DNA of 64,000 bases, taken from positions 42,319,083-42,383,082 of the forward strand of contig OZ026835.1 of assembly GCA_964023205.1 (NCBI GenBank), read 5' to 3'. Source of the stretch: Lutraria lutraria. Lineage: Eukaryota; Mollusca; Bivalvia; Venerida; Mactridae. Shown one piece after another: positions 33,232-44,202 of this stretch (the first letter of the stretch is position 1; each line of letters begins with the position of its first letter). The translations under genes and the position numbers were made by a program. Below the pieces are notes generated by a model. The model was not told the DNA's origin. It did no database searches and saw only the letters and a list, made by a program, of their open reading frames with translations.

Positions 33232-34662
33232 ATATAAATTACAAAATAATCAAATCTCAATGAAGCTAAAAATAAATGCATGCATCGACCGTGAAAGTAT
33301 GCAGCTTTGACAGTTTAATAATATCGCCTTATCACTCTATATCAACAACAATTTGGCATTGCATAATCCTCAACTGAAATTAATCTATTTAAATGTTAGA
33401 CAAGCAAGGGGGTATATCAATTCAAAGAGGAAGCTGTGTTACTGAGAAGGTAGTACAGGAATAAACAATTAATTGAAAGCATTCACCATTGTACAACAGA
33501 GTATCATATTTCAATAACTGCATGAAGCTGAGATATAAACAGAGATTCAGCTGCAATATATAATGTTTACAGCAGACAATTGAACAGACAATAAATCAAT
33601 CCATATTAATTTAGCATAATATCAGTTTCAGCAATATATCATGTATCTGTTCACCTAAGGTTTTCAAAAATGAACATCAATAACTGTCAAAAAGAGGAAG
33701 AAAGACAGGCCCTTGAAAAAGCCAAGCCACTGGCTTATCAGCTTGCCGAAAAAGGGGGTAGCTGACAACTCTATCCCTCGATGATGTATGAATCAAAGGT
33801 AGGTGACTTATGACTTAGAACGTTGAATAGAAACATATGCCAAGCCAAGCCAAGCCCAGCCCAGCCAAGGTCTTTGACTTGCAACGTCAAGATTATCAGT
33901 CATGTATCTGACCAGGTGAGCCAACAGGACAGCTGGGCTATGAATACGGGTTCAAATGTGTATCTTAGGCTTCTTATGTGAAACAAACTGTCCATTGTAA
34001 GCAGGTTTTGTAATAGTACATTTGTTGTTTGTTTTAAGATGATTATGAAAAAAAGTTTGACTTCATCTCAATCAGCTTGCAAACTTGAACACTAAAACTA
34101 ACAAAAATGTTGCATTAATTCCTGCATGCTCTAATATGGTACCTGTCATATCCTTATCTCACAAGACAGTCAAAATGTGATAAACATGAAAACAGGAGTT
34201 GATTCCAATATTTCACAACCACTCTGTTCACAGTACTAAAGAAATCAGCAAAATTAATACATGTTGGATTCCCAGACATAAAGTGAATTATAGACTCGAC
34301 ATAAAATATCTCAAATGACAATTTATACAAAGTTAGCAATTCCAAGTATGTGACTAGACAGAAACAAGCTACAAGATAAATTAAGACTTATAGAATTCTC
34401 CAGTTAACTCAACCACCAGATTCACACATATCAATCAATACTGAACTGCATAAACTTTAAAATTTACATTGCACATAACAATAGCACCAATATCAGACTT
34501 ATCTTTGGCTAAACCATTGTTCATGTAATTACCACATACAGAAAGATTCACATTAAATATCATTTTAGCAACATGAGAGTCGGCTTTAGACGTTCGCGAA
34601 TCACCATGATCTTTAGCGATCAAAGATTACCGTCTGATAAAGTCATAAAACGCGGTGAATAG
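33232..34662. other. intronic sequence with a small CCAAG repeat
   Basis: No exon was recognised. At about 33840-33870 a (g)ccaa(g) pentamer run occurs. The segment 33860-33950 read on the minus strand has a weak tRNA-like layout that is not convincing. Confidence 0.45.
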
Positions 34663-36157
34663 TAGAGCTGGGTATCGGTCCTTAAAAGCGTATCAAGATA
34701 TATCTCAATATTTCATGCTGTATCACGATACGTATCGCGATATATATATAAATGGTAAATTTACAGAAAAACATTACAAATTAACATTTATATAACGTCT
34801 TGGGTAATAATACATACAATAGCTCACAGTGTAGTTTCACACTTCAAATAATATGTTCTGTATTAGCAGTGTTGAAACTATTAATGTATAAATATAAATA
34901 TGTATGTTTGCACAGTTAATAATACAGGGTGTCCCAAAAGAAAGGTAACACTTTCATACATGTTTAATTTCCCTTTAAATTGCAGATAAATACATGATAT
35001 TTATATAGATATGTAGATCAAAGATGTAAGTTTTTTGTGTCAGAGAACCTTATGAATATATTCAGTATTTGCAATTTTATACACATTTGAGAACAAAAGT
35101 GCATTTTTCATCATTGACGTCGTTTTAGTAATTTATGACGTTTTTGATGTGACGACTTTTCATCCTCTTCACTTATCATACATGCACGATGAAATGTTCA
35201 ATCACTTAAATACATATGTCTTTGTTGAACCTTCTTTACCTTGCATTTGATTTGTTTCAATCACTGAAAGACATAGTATCTTCAAAGATGAACGGTCCAA
35301 TTATACCATGGCACGACATTGCACACCGCCAGTTTCTCATTGTGTAGTGGTCTCTCCGCATAAGAATTAGGTCGCTTTTGAAAAGCAAGTTTGTTAATGT
35401 GTTCAAAAAGAAGTCTCCTACCTTACAAACACGTGGTCCATACAGGATGGTGGTACGGCACATACATGTCAAGTATTGTACTATACTTTCTACACAATAT
35501 GTTCGGCAATTGAGTAATATTCAGACGATATCCGGAGGTGAAATATTGCGGAATATCTTGACCCGCGCATAGTCTTGACCTCAACCCATGCAACTTTTTT
35601 TTTTTTGGGGGGGGGGGGGTATTTTTTAAGTCAAGGGTCTATAGTCCTAAGCCACCAACCAAAGAAATGCTGTGAAGTTTTAAAGTGGCATATATTTCAT
35701 TGTGCGTGTATGGTAAGTAAAGAGGATGAAAGGTCGTCCCATCAGAAACGTCATAAATTACTAAAACGATGTCAAGGGTGAAAAATGCATTTTTGTTTTC
35801 AAATTTGTATTAAATTGCAAATTCTGAAGATATTTACAAGGTTCTCTGATACAAAAAAACTTACATCTTTGATCTACATATCTATATAAATATTATGTAT
35901 TTATCTGCAATTTAAAGGGACAATAAACATGCATGAAAGTGTTACCTTTCTTTTGGGACACCCTGTATTACAAGATTGACCAACATTTAGATATAAATAA
36001 CACCACAATGTATGAACTTTTTTTACAATAATAAACATAAAATTCAGTTATTTAAGCTTAACCCGATATATCGGTATGCTGAAAAAATATTGTGATATTT
36101 ATATTGTCTAGCTGATATCGCGATATACCGATAAACCGATAAAACCTCCCAGCCCTA
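34663..36157. mobile_element. hAT-type MITE (~450 bp) interrupted by a mariner element
   Basis: The ends are TAGAGCTGGG and CCCAGCCCTA, directly bounded on both sides by the 8-bp duplication GTGAATAG (34655-34662 and 36158-36165). Eight-base duplications and this terminal sequence are typical of hAT elements. Inner arms are rich in 'tatcg(c)gatat' words. A TA-flanked element (34925-35965) is inserted within it. No hAT transposase was seen. Confidence 0.9.
34925..35965. pseudogene. mariner/Tc1-type element with rearranged transposase remnants
   Basis: The termini CAGGGTGTCCCAAAAGAAAG and its inverse are flanked by TA (34923-34924, 35966-35967), and the inverted repeats extend about 250 bp. 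On the plus strand, 35443-35466 reads QDGGTAHT and about 35571-35606 reads SLDLNPCNFFFFG. After a shift in the G run (35593-35605) come VFFKSRVYSPKPPTKEML and a stop. These match the order of the catalytic-core and C-terminal motifs of mariner-like transposases. The more N-terminal motif HGIIGPFIFED lies on the opposite strand at about 35275-35310, so part of the gene is inverted. The copy is therefore dead, consistent with two deleted copies joined tail to tail. Confidence 0.8.
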
Positions 36158-36165
36158 GTGAATAG

Positions 36166-36761
36166 TGACATTGCGGTGATTCACTTTTTTTTCAAAAGAA
36201 ATTTCTTCCTAGAAAAAACACCAACACTGAACCCAGCCAACACATAGAAACATGAAATCAAAGTACTGAAAGAACTCGTGAAAACTGAACTTACACAGAG
36301 TTGTACTGCAACACTTTAACGATGGCATGGTAGATGTAGGATATCATAGTATTTTGGTCTGCATTAAAATTCATGCGAGCCAAGCAAGTGATGACGATGG
36401 AAAGTTTAACTGTCATTTAGTTTCCATTAAGATTGGACAAAAGATATATATTTAGAATAATATTCATTATTTAAATTTTGCTTAGAATTTTCACGAACCA
36501 TTAATTCCATCTTGAAAAATGATTATATAAAAACTTACAGAAAGTCCCTAATGGTTTAAAATTATCCATACATCTTAATTTAGAAGGTGATTTATAAATA
36601 TGGTAATATAAAGGAGCAAAACTCATACTAAATTCTTGGATATGTTCCTAATTATGTTACTGAAATTATGCCATAGATATTTCTCTTCATATCTTAAAAC
36701 TTAAACAAGTGTCTTCCTAAGAATGAAAATAACATAAATAAATTATCTTTGACAAACCTTA
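36166..36761. other. AT-rich intronic sequence
   Basis: Nothing was recognised. Confidence 0.5.
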
Positions 36762-36852
36762 CCCATTCGAAATGATTTCATGAAATAATTAATTTTTACT
36801 TGAACTATTCTTGCATACTTCATGAATAGTTCATGAATAACGTTTTGACAAT
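36762..36852 (-). mobile_element. CCCCTTC MITE, copy 4
   Basis: Inverse orientation: 'cccattcgaaatg', 'gaactattcttgcatacttc' and 'atgaatagttcatgaat' are the complements of the family core. Confidence 0.65.
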
Positions 36853-37311
36853 TATTACCAAGTAAAATATAAATCCTGAGTATAGCACCTTTAACGAATC
36901 TCACACATTTTTTTTTCCCCAAAAAAAGCAGTTGTATTATATCTTTAATACCGAATTTATCAGTCAAATTATGTATTTTTTATACTTAATACTGTCTCTC
37001 AAAGTAGGATAATACAAGAATCAATAACAAACAGCTGAGCAAACATAATATGTGATGTCTGTACGACAAGTGTGATGCCATAAACATTATATTTGTTCAA
37101 AGACTTATACCTAAGAGCCAATCAAGTTTGTCTTGCTCTGTTAATCATGACCACTTCAAGGTAGTAGCAGTCTCTGACAGTGCCTAGATCTTTCAACAAT
37201 TTATCATACACTTATAATTACATTGACTATTTATATATATGTATATCTCTTTGTATAGAGTCACTGAGGACTTGTATCTAGAGCCACAAGACTTCAATTA
37301 TTCCCGGCATG
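36853..37311. other. intronic sequence, nothing recognised
   Basis: AT-rich. No exon or repeat was recognised. Confidence 0.5.
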
Positions 37312-37410
37312 CTTCTGTCAAATAGTTATCAATAGTTCATGAACTATTCATGAAGTGTGCAAGAAATGTTCAAGAAAAAATTATGTTTTTAAGAATTCCA
37401 TACGAAGGAG
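37312..37410 (+). mobile_element. CCCCTTC MITE, copy 5
   Basis: Core 'gttcatgaactattcatgaa', 'gtgcaagaaatgttcaag' and right end 'attccatacgaagga'. Confidence 0.7.
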
Positions 37411-37744
37411 TGTTTTCATCAGCTAAATATGCTTTCTTTAAAAGTCACTATCAACCACTATATAATACAAATAACGGAAGTACATTGTTACTCAAAGAAT
37501 GACTGTTAAGTTTTGTCTCAAGGGGCTGATTGATGATCACAGGACTACTAATCAAAAGGGCCTGGCCCCTAGCTTATAAAACTTGATAACAATCTCAAAG
37601 CTCAAATCTCAATTCCTTTCTCATAGTATTATGGTTGAAGAGACAGAGCTGATTAATGTTTAAACACATATTCAGATCAATCATGCTGTCAGACTTATGT
37701 TAATATCAATACTGTCTGATCATTATTAACTTAGAAATATTAAA
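37411..37744. other. intronic sequence, nothing recognised
   Basis: No exon or repeat was recognised. Confidence 0.5.
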
Positions 37745-38240
37745 AGACAAGGCTCAGAGGTCAAACTTAAGTTTTATAGCCTCTGAGGGCCTGGGCTTGA
37801 ATCTCTGCTCCGGTCCTTCTTTCAGGGAGGCTTTTCCAGTGTCCCAATCACAATGACATGTGTAGCAATTTTCCTTCAGCGCACATATTTTATGCTGAAA
37901 CAACAAAAATGCGATGTTCCACATTGTTTGGTATATAGACATATAGTAGGCGTTTTACCTTGATAGTATATATAAGATCAGTGACGAGAATTTTTTTATC
38001 ACCATTTGTGGACCAAACACTGACACGCAGCCACCTGTGACTGTATTAAGATAATCACAAGAAAGGAATGAGGTGTGTATCAGTGCTTTACACTGGGTAC
38101 AATAAAGAAGCAGGAAAAACTATTTGAAATAAGAGTAGAGATATAAATACCCGACTCTCCTGTATCTTATCTCCCCTCTCTCTGGGGCGGCACTGAACTG
38201 ACCATAACTGTTGAATGGATAGTAAAACAACAGACAAACA
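37745..38240 (+). mobile_element. long tRNA-headed SINE
   Basis: The tRNA-like head has a box A-like GGCTCAGAGG and box B GGGCTTGAATCTC at about 37750-37805. It is followed by 'cttttccagtgtccca', then the shared body: 'gtatcagtgctttacact', 'ctatttgaaataagagtag', 'cttatctcccctctctctgg' and 'gaccataactgttgaat'. At about 490 bp it is longer than the other copies, so it may contain an insertion. Confidence 0.6.
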
Positions 38241-38417
38241 AACAAATAGGAAAGTCAGTCTCAAATATGCCACAAACTAGTACAGGTAATACATTATCAT
38301 GCCTTATGTGATGCACTTTGTCGGTGATTATATCTTTCTTACTAACATACCAACTCAATATTTTGTGACAATCATCTCTCAATCAGCAGAAAACATCTTG
38401 AGATACATACAATGTAT

Positions 38418-38493
38418 TGACGGCTCAGCGCAACACTGTCATAACTCATACTGAAATAAGAACAAGTTACGACAGTGTTGCGCTGAGCCCTCG
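38418..38493 (-). mobile_element. 76-bp palindromic element, copy 4
   Basis: It has 76 bp with arms GCTCAGCGCAACACTGTC / GACAGTGTTGCGCTGAGC. GTAT lies directly outside each end. The first bases of the left arm have mutated (TGACG for CGAGG). Confidence 0.9.
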
Positions 38494-38849
38494 GTATTAT
38501 TGTATCCATTGTAGTGTGGTATAACTTATCAAATTATCAATCCAATAGCGTAGGAAGACATGGTAATATTGCTGCATCACATCACACTATTATCATGCAG
38601 TATTTCTCTCACACATCTTTTAACACAATAATAAAAGGAAGCTTATACAAGCAGTCCTGTAAGAAGGAATTATTACAGAGATGATTTTCTTCAAATTCAA
38701 TTTGGAGGGAGTAATGGTATGATGTGACATAATGAATATTACTGAGTCCAAAATGAGACACTTCATTCTCTTTCAGTGGAGGTTACTTAGGGTGTCTATA
38801 ACCAGATAATTTTTGCCTAAATTTCTCACCCAGGGAGTTATTATCCTGT
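38494..38849. other. intronic sequence, nothing recognised
   Basis: No exon or repeat was recognised. Confidence 0.5.
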
Positions 38850-38955
38850 AAAATAGTTATCCATACATCATGAACATTTCATGAACTATTCATGAAGTAT
38901 GCAAGAACAGTTCAATAAAAATTCATGTTTTCATGAATTCTATTCCAAGGGGTAT
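38850..38955 (+). mobile_element. CCCCTTC MITE, copy 6
   Basis: Core 'gaactattcatgaagtatgc', 'aagaacagttcaa' and right end 'aattctattccaagggg'. Confidence 0.7.
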
Positions 38956-39296
38956 AGAATTTCCCTAGGGACTTATACCGGCAACATCCCAGGGAAGTCA
39001 TATATCTATGCATGTTTACTTAACTGACCACTTTAAATACTTTGTTAAAAATTTATTTTGAAGTATTTCAGATGATGCATTAACATTATGATTCCATTGA
39101 TTTCTGAATTCTTACATGATCAACATGTTGCAATGGTGAATACATTAAAACACCTATTGTACAATTATATAATAATCGCAGAAAACTTATCAGGGGAACC
39201 ACAACTAAGTATACTAAGGGGGAACATTGTATTTTAACAATGACAAGATACATAGTAAATGATGAATTCATGAACAACAATATAAATCATACCAAG
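38956..39296. other. intronic sequence, nothing recognised
   Basis: No exon or repeat was recognised. Confidence 0.5.
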
Positions 39297-39490
39297 GCTG
39301 AAAATAAAAATAAGTTTATTTTCAGTGCTCCGACCAAGAATGTTAGCACTGGGAAGGTAGGTAGGGATTTTTTTTACTATAGTTTATATAACATGAGTAA
39401 AAGGAAAATGCCAAAAAAAAAATTATTTTATTTCTTTGCTAGGACTTTCGTGAGTAGGTTACCAAACCAACTTATTTTTATTTTCAGCCC
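39297..39490. mobile_element. ~190-bp MITE with GGCTGAAAATAAAAATAAG ends
   Basis: Left GGCTGAAAATAAAAATAAGT and right CTTATTTTTATTTTCAGCC are perfect inverted repeats of about 19 bp. The ends resemble those of the element at 20627-20999, so the two may be related. The 120-codon plus-strand frame at 39240-39602 spans the element and is AT-driven. It is not a gene. Confidence 0.75.
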
Positions 39491-39793
39491 AAAGTATCGG
39501 AGAATTCCAAGAGCACTATTGGCTTATAATCATGAGCTCAAACAGCTAAGAGAAAGATCTATAATATCATTTTGCCTTAATTTTCATTTGCTCATAAGAT
39601 AAAGCCTTATATGCCTCACATCCAAATAAGTTTACATCATGCAAAATAACCATAAACACTGCGAGGTGGATTCAATTACAACTCAATTATTTACAACCAG
39701 ACATGTTTTATACCATAGCTATTTGTTACACGTTTAATTATCTCTAAAAGATAAAGTCTTGTTTTGAGCTCAATAATTCAAAGAATGAGAAAT
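39491..39793. other. intronic sequence, nothing recognised
   Basis: No exon or repeat was recognised. Confidence 0.45.
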
Positions 39794-39893
39794 TCCCCTT
39801 TGAAAGGAATTCATGAAAATAAGAATTTTCCTTGAACTATTCTTGAACAATTCATGAATAGTTCATGAATTATGAATACTTATTTGACAGAGG
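39794..39893 (-). mobile_element. CCCCTTC MITE, copy 7
   Basis: Inverse copy: 'cccctttgaaaggaattcat', 'ccttgaactattcttgaac' and 'atgaatagttcatgaat', ending 'atttgacagagg'. Confidence 0.7.
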
Positions 39894-40446
39894 TTACTTC
39901 TTATTATACACCATCATGCACTCTTGCATAGTTTATTCTTTCTTATCTTTCAGAAAAAGCTTTTATTTGTTTATTTCGGAGTCATTTAGTAGTAAGTCTA
40001 CAAAACAAATGCAATTAAAAGTATACATACAGCATTAACCTCTGCACATAAGTTATAATCTTTAATGTAAAAAATATTTGAACTCAATCATGGGTAAACA
40101 TTTTTTATTATGTTATGTATTAGCTAGGCTACCATGTAGGAGTCGACATACAGGGAAAACAATGTAGTTTATATGATAATAAATTCCATGATTTATTAGA
40201 ATGTTAAGTAAATCGTGTAGCAAAGCTTCATTGGGGGCATTTGATATGCGCTTCCGATTCTGTGACTTTTGCGCTGTAATTGTTTGAAAGCAGACATTTC
40301 ATTGGCTGAAGCACACAGAATCATAATGGCGTAGGGAGGTGGAAATCTATATGTAAGTCATCCATTTTGCTACCGCTTTGGGTTTTGGTGGTTTTACCTA
40401 GGTCTTCCTACACCATTAAAATTGCAAGTCACCAAATGATAATTAG
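39894..40446. other. intronic sequence, nothing recognised
   Basis: No exon or repeat was recognised. Confidence 0.5.
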
Positions 40447-40665
40447 GGAGGAGCCGTGAGTCAGGTGTAGGGGTAAAGCGTCAGACTCAAAACCCAGAGG
40501 TTGCGTGTTCAAATCCCGTCAGTGGCGGAATTTGTCCTGTATCTTCACAATCACTTCTTTCGCTGCCTGCAGTACTGGTCAGAATCCAGGAAGCAGTCAT
40601 CGAGAGAAGTTAATATTAAGTTGTAAAAACTAGCTCTACAATCCATGTAAAATAAATAAGCTTTA
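40447..40665 (+). mobile_element. SINE with tRNA-Leu-like head
   Basis: 40450-40530 resembles a leucine tRNA: 'gtcaggtgtaggggtaaagc', 'gtcagactcaaaaccc' around the anticodon position, and box B GTTCAAATCCC with flanking complement 'gtcagtggc'. It is not a working tRNA because the acceptor stem is incomplete and a body follows ('gtcctgtatcttcac' ... 'agctctacaatccatg') that ends in 'aaaataaataa', as in a SINE. Confidence 0.65.
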
Positions 40666-41684
40666 AACAAAATGATCCTTGCTGTTGGTGTGATCTTAAA
40701 CCCAAGTGAAAACAAAAATGAAAGCCATAAAGCAACAGAACAAGATTATAATCAATGGAAACAAGAAAATAAGAGAGGAAATAACTTCTTTATGTTATGG
40801 ATATGATTTTTTCTGGATACACAGCATAAGAAAATCTATTTGATGTCTGCTTCCCGTTTCATGAACAATGTTGAATCATAGCCATATTGCATGAGACGGG
40901 TAATAAATATCTACTTCTAATCCAGTAGACAGTAATTTTGTGCTTAAGAGTCAATATCAGAAAATTTGGTGTCTAACCAAATGTTTTCCAATTGAACCCG
41001 GCTCAGTCAGTAATCTGTATATAAATGACACGCTGATATCCAGGAACCAATGATGCACATTTTTAGCTTAACCTAATTGGACCTGACATTATCAGTTATC
41101 TTTACATTAATGACATAAGTATAGTCAGTAACCAACAACACAGAAGATAACCAAATATTCCCAAATTGAGCCCAGCTCAGTCAGACAGCATTGCAAAAAT
41201 GATAGTAAAAATGCTTGGACCAAAAATGTAAAAAAATTAAGAAGTTCAGCAAATTGATCCCAAGCAATTTTATGGATTACCATAGCTAGGCGAAAATAAG
41301 AAACATCATTTATTTTCATTAACGCGCTGAATGTAACGGTTCAAGAATAGATAATATGTAACGAACAATTTCCAACTACGGAGATAACGAGAACTAAATA
41401 CAGCCGACAGACTACAAGAAAATAAGTGGATAATGCTGTAAAATAAAACAAGAAATAATGTTATTTAAGAGGCAAAATTCATACATAAAACAATAGAAAA
41501 ACAGAAAATTATACAAAAAATGACATGTGATGTGATTTATCAGAAAGTTAATAGACCATCATTGTCCCATCACAAAGTTGCAACATTTTAAACATTGACA
41601 AAGAACTATCTTCTTTAATACAGACTTATTTCATGGTACATGTAGAACAAATCATATAAAGAGGGAAGTATATATAATTGTAAA
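40666..41684. other. intronic sequence, nothing recognised
   Basis: AT-rich. Two loosely similar stretches ('attgaacccggctcagtcag' at about 40991 and 'attgagcccagctcagtcag' at about 41164) suggest an old tandem duplication of about 170 bp. Confidence 0.5.
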
Positions 41685-42247
41685 ACAAGAGGGCCAAGAT
41701 GGCCCATTATCGCTCACCTGAGAACAAAGTCACAATAATTAATGACCAGATAATATAGTTTCCAACTCGTATAACCCATTTTTATGTAGATTTTGAGATC
41801 AAAACCAACAATGAAGGTATAATACTGTTAAACAAGCTAAAACGTAGCAAATTTTCTAATCCAAGGGCCCATAACTCTTGAAGTTCTGGTCCGATTCCAC
41901 CCATAACTGAACTTGTCCAATACCGTAAGGTCATAAACATTCATCGTAAATATGATTAGGATCGGTGAATAAATGAAGGCGCTAGAGTGTAAACAAGCTA
42001 AATATAGCAAATTTTGTAATTCAAGGGCCCATAACTCTAGAAGTTATTGTCCGATTTTGCCCATAATCGAACTTAGCCGAGACATTGTGGCCATATACAT
42101 TGTGAGCAAGTTAAATCAAGATTCGTTAAGAGCTGCGGATGCTAGAGTGTAAACAAACTAATTGTGGACGGACGATGTACGACGGATGACGGACGCCAGA
42201 CATTCAACGATCCTAAAAGCTCATCTGATGAATCAGGTGAGCTAAAA
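41685..42247 (+). mobile_element. 'caagagggcc' element, short subfamily, copy 3
   Basis: Start 'acaagagggccaagatggcc', internal 'gggcccataactct' units (one fewer than at 21446-22161), a 'gacggatgacggacgcc' segment, then CTCATCTGAT / ATCAGGTGAG and CTAAAAA. Confidence 0.8.
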
Positions 42248-42415
42248 AGGGAAATTAAAATCGTACAGTGAGGGGCATTGACACCACTTAATTAGAAAGA
42301 GGCACATTTGGTCATACAGGAAGACAATTAAAGAGGCACACTTGGTCATACAGGAAGACAATTAAATACCAAATATAGTGATAGAAATAATGTAATCAAG
42401 ATGGAACTTTGTGAC

Positions 42416-42745
42416 ATACAGTAAAACCTCCCTAATCAAAATCTTTATCCAGAATCTTTAGATGATTGGTAGTCAAGTGGTAACGCATTGAACTATGAAT
42501 AGGTTCAAATCTCGGCAAAGCCTGCCAAATTTCTCAAGGACACTTTTTCAGTGTCCTCAACCCAACTATTGAGCTAAGTACTTTATCTAGAAAATCAGAG
42601 GAAAACAGGCCAAGTGTGTACTAAGCACAATAATGAACCAGTAAACGCTATTTGAAATATTAGTAGAGATTCACCTGCATCTTATCTCCCCTTTCTCAGG
42701 GGCAGCCTTGAACTGACCGTAGCTGTCGAATTTCTACAACACATG
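42416..42745 (+). mobile_element. tRNA-headed SINE with a MITE terminus next to it
   Basis: 42416-42440 matches the CAGTAAAACCT terminus of the 15450-15631 MITE. From 42457 a strong box A (TAGTCAAGTGG) and box B (AGGTTCAAATCTC) are followed by the shared SINE body: 'cactttttcagtgtcc', 'gctatttgaaatattagtag', 'cttatctcccctttctcagg' and 'gaccgtagctgtcgaa'. Confidence 0.7.
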
Positions 42746-42792
42746 GCATCAAGCTGCAAATGTTATTAATATTCACACATTTTGGTGACAAT

Positions 42793-42892
42793 CCCCCCGA
42801 CAAACAGTAATTAATATTTCATGAACTATTCATGAAGTGTGCAAGAAAAGTTCAAGAAAAAACAATGTTTTCATGAATTCCATTTGAAGAGA
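42793..42892 (+). mobile_element. CCCCTTC MITE, copy 8
   Basis: Core 'catgaactattcatgaagtg', 'gttcaag' and 'ttttcatgaattccatttg'. The ends are degraded. Confidence 0.65.
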
Positions 42893-43333
42893 AACTTACA
42901 AATGATTTTGGTAAAGACAGGCGCCAACATTTACACTATTGGTTTGTTGTAATTTTGACATTATTGTAAAATTAGCAAGTCGGTTTGTTTGTCATGGTAT
43001 CAAATTTAATTAACAGCGTTAGATAAAGAACTTATGCATTGACAACAATTAAAGAAATTGCTAATTAATGTGTGCAATGCACCAGAGCTTTCTCATTTAA
43101 ATTTTTTAAAAACTTTCTCATTTTTTTTATTTTTGATTAGAATGACTGTGGATTATATTAAGTGATAACGCATTATCGAAATGAAGTTTAAATCTATACT
43201 GGGTACAGATAAAATTAAGTTAAATTCTTTGCTGGATTGGTTTGGCTCGGCTTCATGACAAATTATTCATATTAGGAACAATAAAAACAAATGCATCGTA
43301 CAAAACATTTGACTTATTTTAGAAAAAAAAAAC
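42893..43333. other. AT-rich intronic sequence
   Basis: Nothing was recognised. Confidence 0.5.
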
Positions 43334-43440
43334 AAGAGGAGTTTTTGAAACACAATGCCCCCTCTGGTTGACCTACTGACCTTAAAATGCACAGATCCTG
43401 AAGAGGTTGTCATGAGAAACCAACATATGAAGTGATGACT
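43334..43440 (+). repeat. truncated dispersed repeat 'caagaggagtttttgaaac'
   Basis: It matches the start of the repeat at 21062 ('acaaga.g.gtt.ttgaaacac', 'atgccccct', 'gacctactgacc') and then stops. Confidence 0.45.
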
Positions 43441-43470
43441 GCCCTGTTAAATAATTTTTAAATGATTGTA

Positions 43471-44202
43471 CTGTGGTTTTATTATTTTCGTAGGGTTCTA
43501 TTTTTGTAGTTTTTACTAAAATGGCTATTTCGTGGGGACTTAAATTCATGGATTTTTTTTTTAAATGCCTTATCACTCTATCATTTTCGTAAATGAAAAA
43601 AAAACTTAATAGTGAAGAAAAAATACTGGTAATTTACTCTCACATGTCAAAAGTTATACAAAATGTGACAGATGTTAAATCTGAATAATTCTACAAGTCT
43701 ATTTTGAAACTTGCGGCATTTACAAATTGACAGACCAGCAAACAACATAATATATTTTGGTTTAAAAAATACACTAAAGATAATTAGTTTCTGTTATCTG
43801 TTATATTGATGTATGTATTGTATTTATATATAGAAAAATATCATAGAAATGAATGGATAATTCATTTGAGTATTTGGGGGGCGGGGGGCAAATGTCCACT
43901 TGAAAACGGGCAAATGAACACTTAGAAATAAGCACTGGGGACAAATGTCCTACCCATCTTTTCATTGGGGGTAAATGTCCAGAGGGGCTAATGTCCTACA
44001 TTCATATTTACTCAAACATTTATAGACCATTCTGGTATAAACCTAAAGTTGTTTTGTAAGTAGCCCAATTTCGATTATCACCATTTTTCAGATGGATGGC
44101 TGAAATCTCAGCATTTATATTTGTGGGGATTTTATTTCATGAATGAGCCAATGAATGGAATCCAGGAAATTAAATCCCCAATGAAAATTAATGATATCAC
44201 AG
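43471..44202. mobile_element. MITE with CTGTGGTTTTATTATTTTCG ends
   Basis: The left CTGTGGTTTTATTATTTTCG and right complement CTGTGATATCATTAATTTTC are inverted and flanked by TA. Inside are 'cgtggggacttaaattcatg' and, near the other end, the inverse 'catgaatgagcc' / 'ggaaattaaatcccc' segments. A G-rich stretch with repeated 'caaatgtcc' words (43875-44005) may be a separate insertion. Confidence 0.65.

Noticed and set aside
39240..39602. 120-codon plus-strand ORF
   Set aside because: It spans a MITE with inverted ends and is Lys/Phe/Asn-rich from AT bias.
40450..40530. Functional tRNA-Leu gene
   Set aside because: The acceptor and anticodon stems do not pair fully, and the sequence continues into a SINE-like body and A/T tail.
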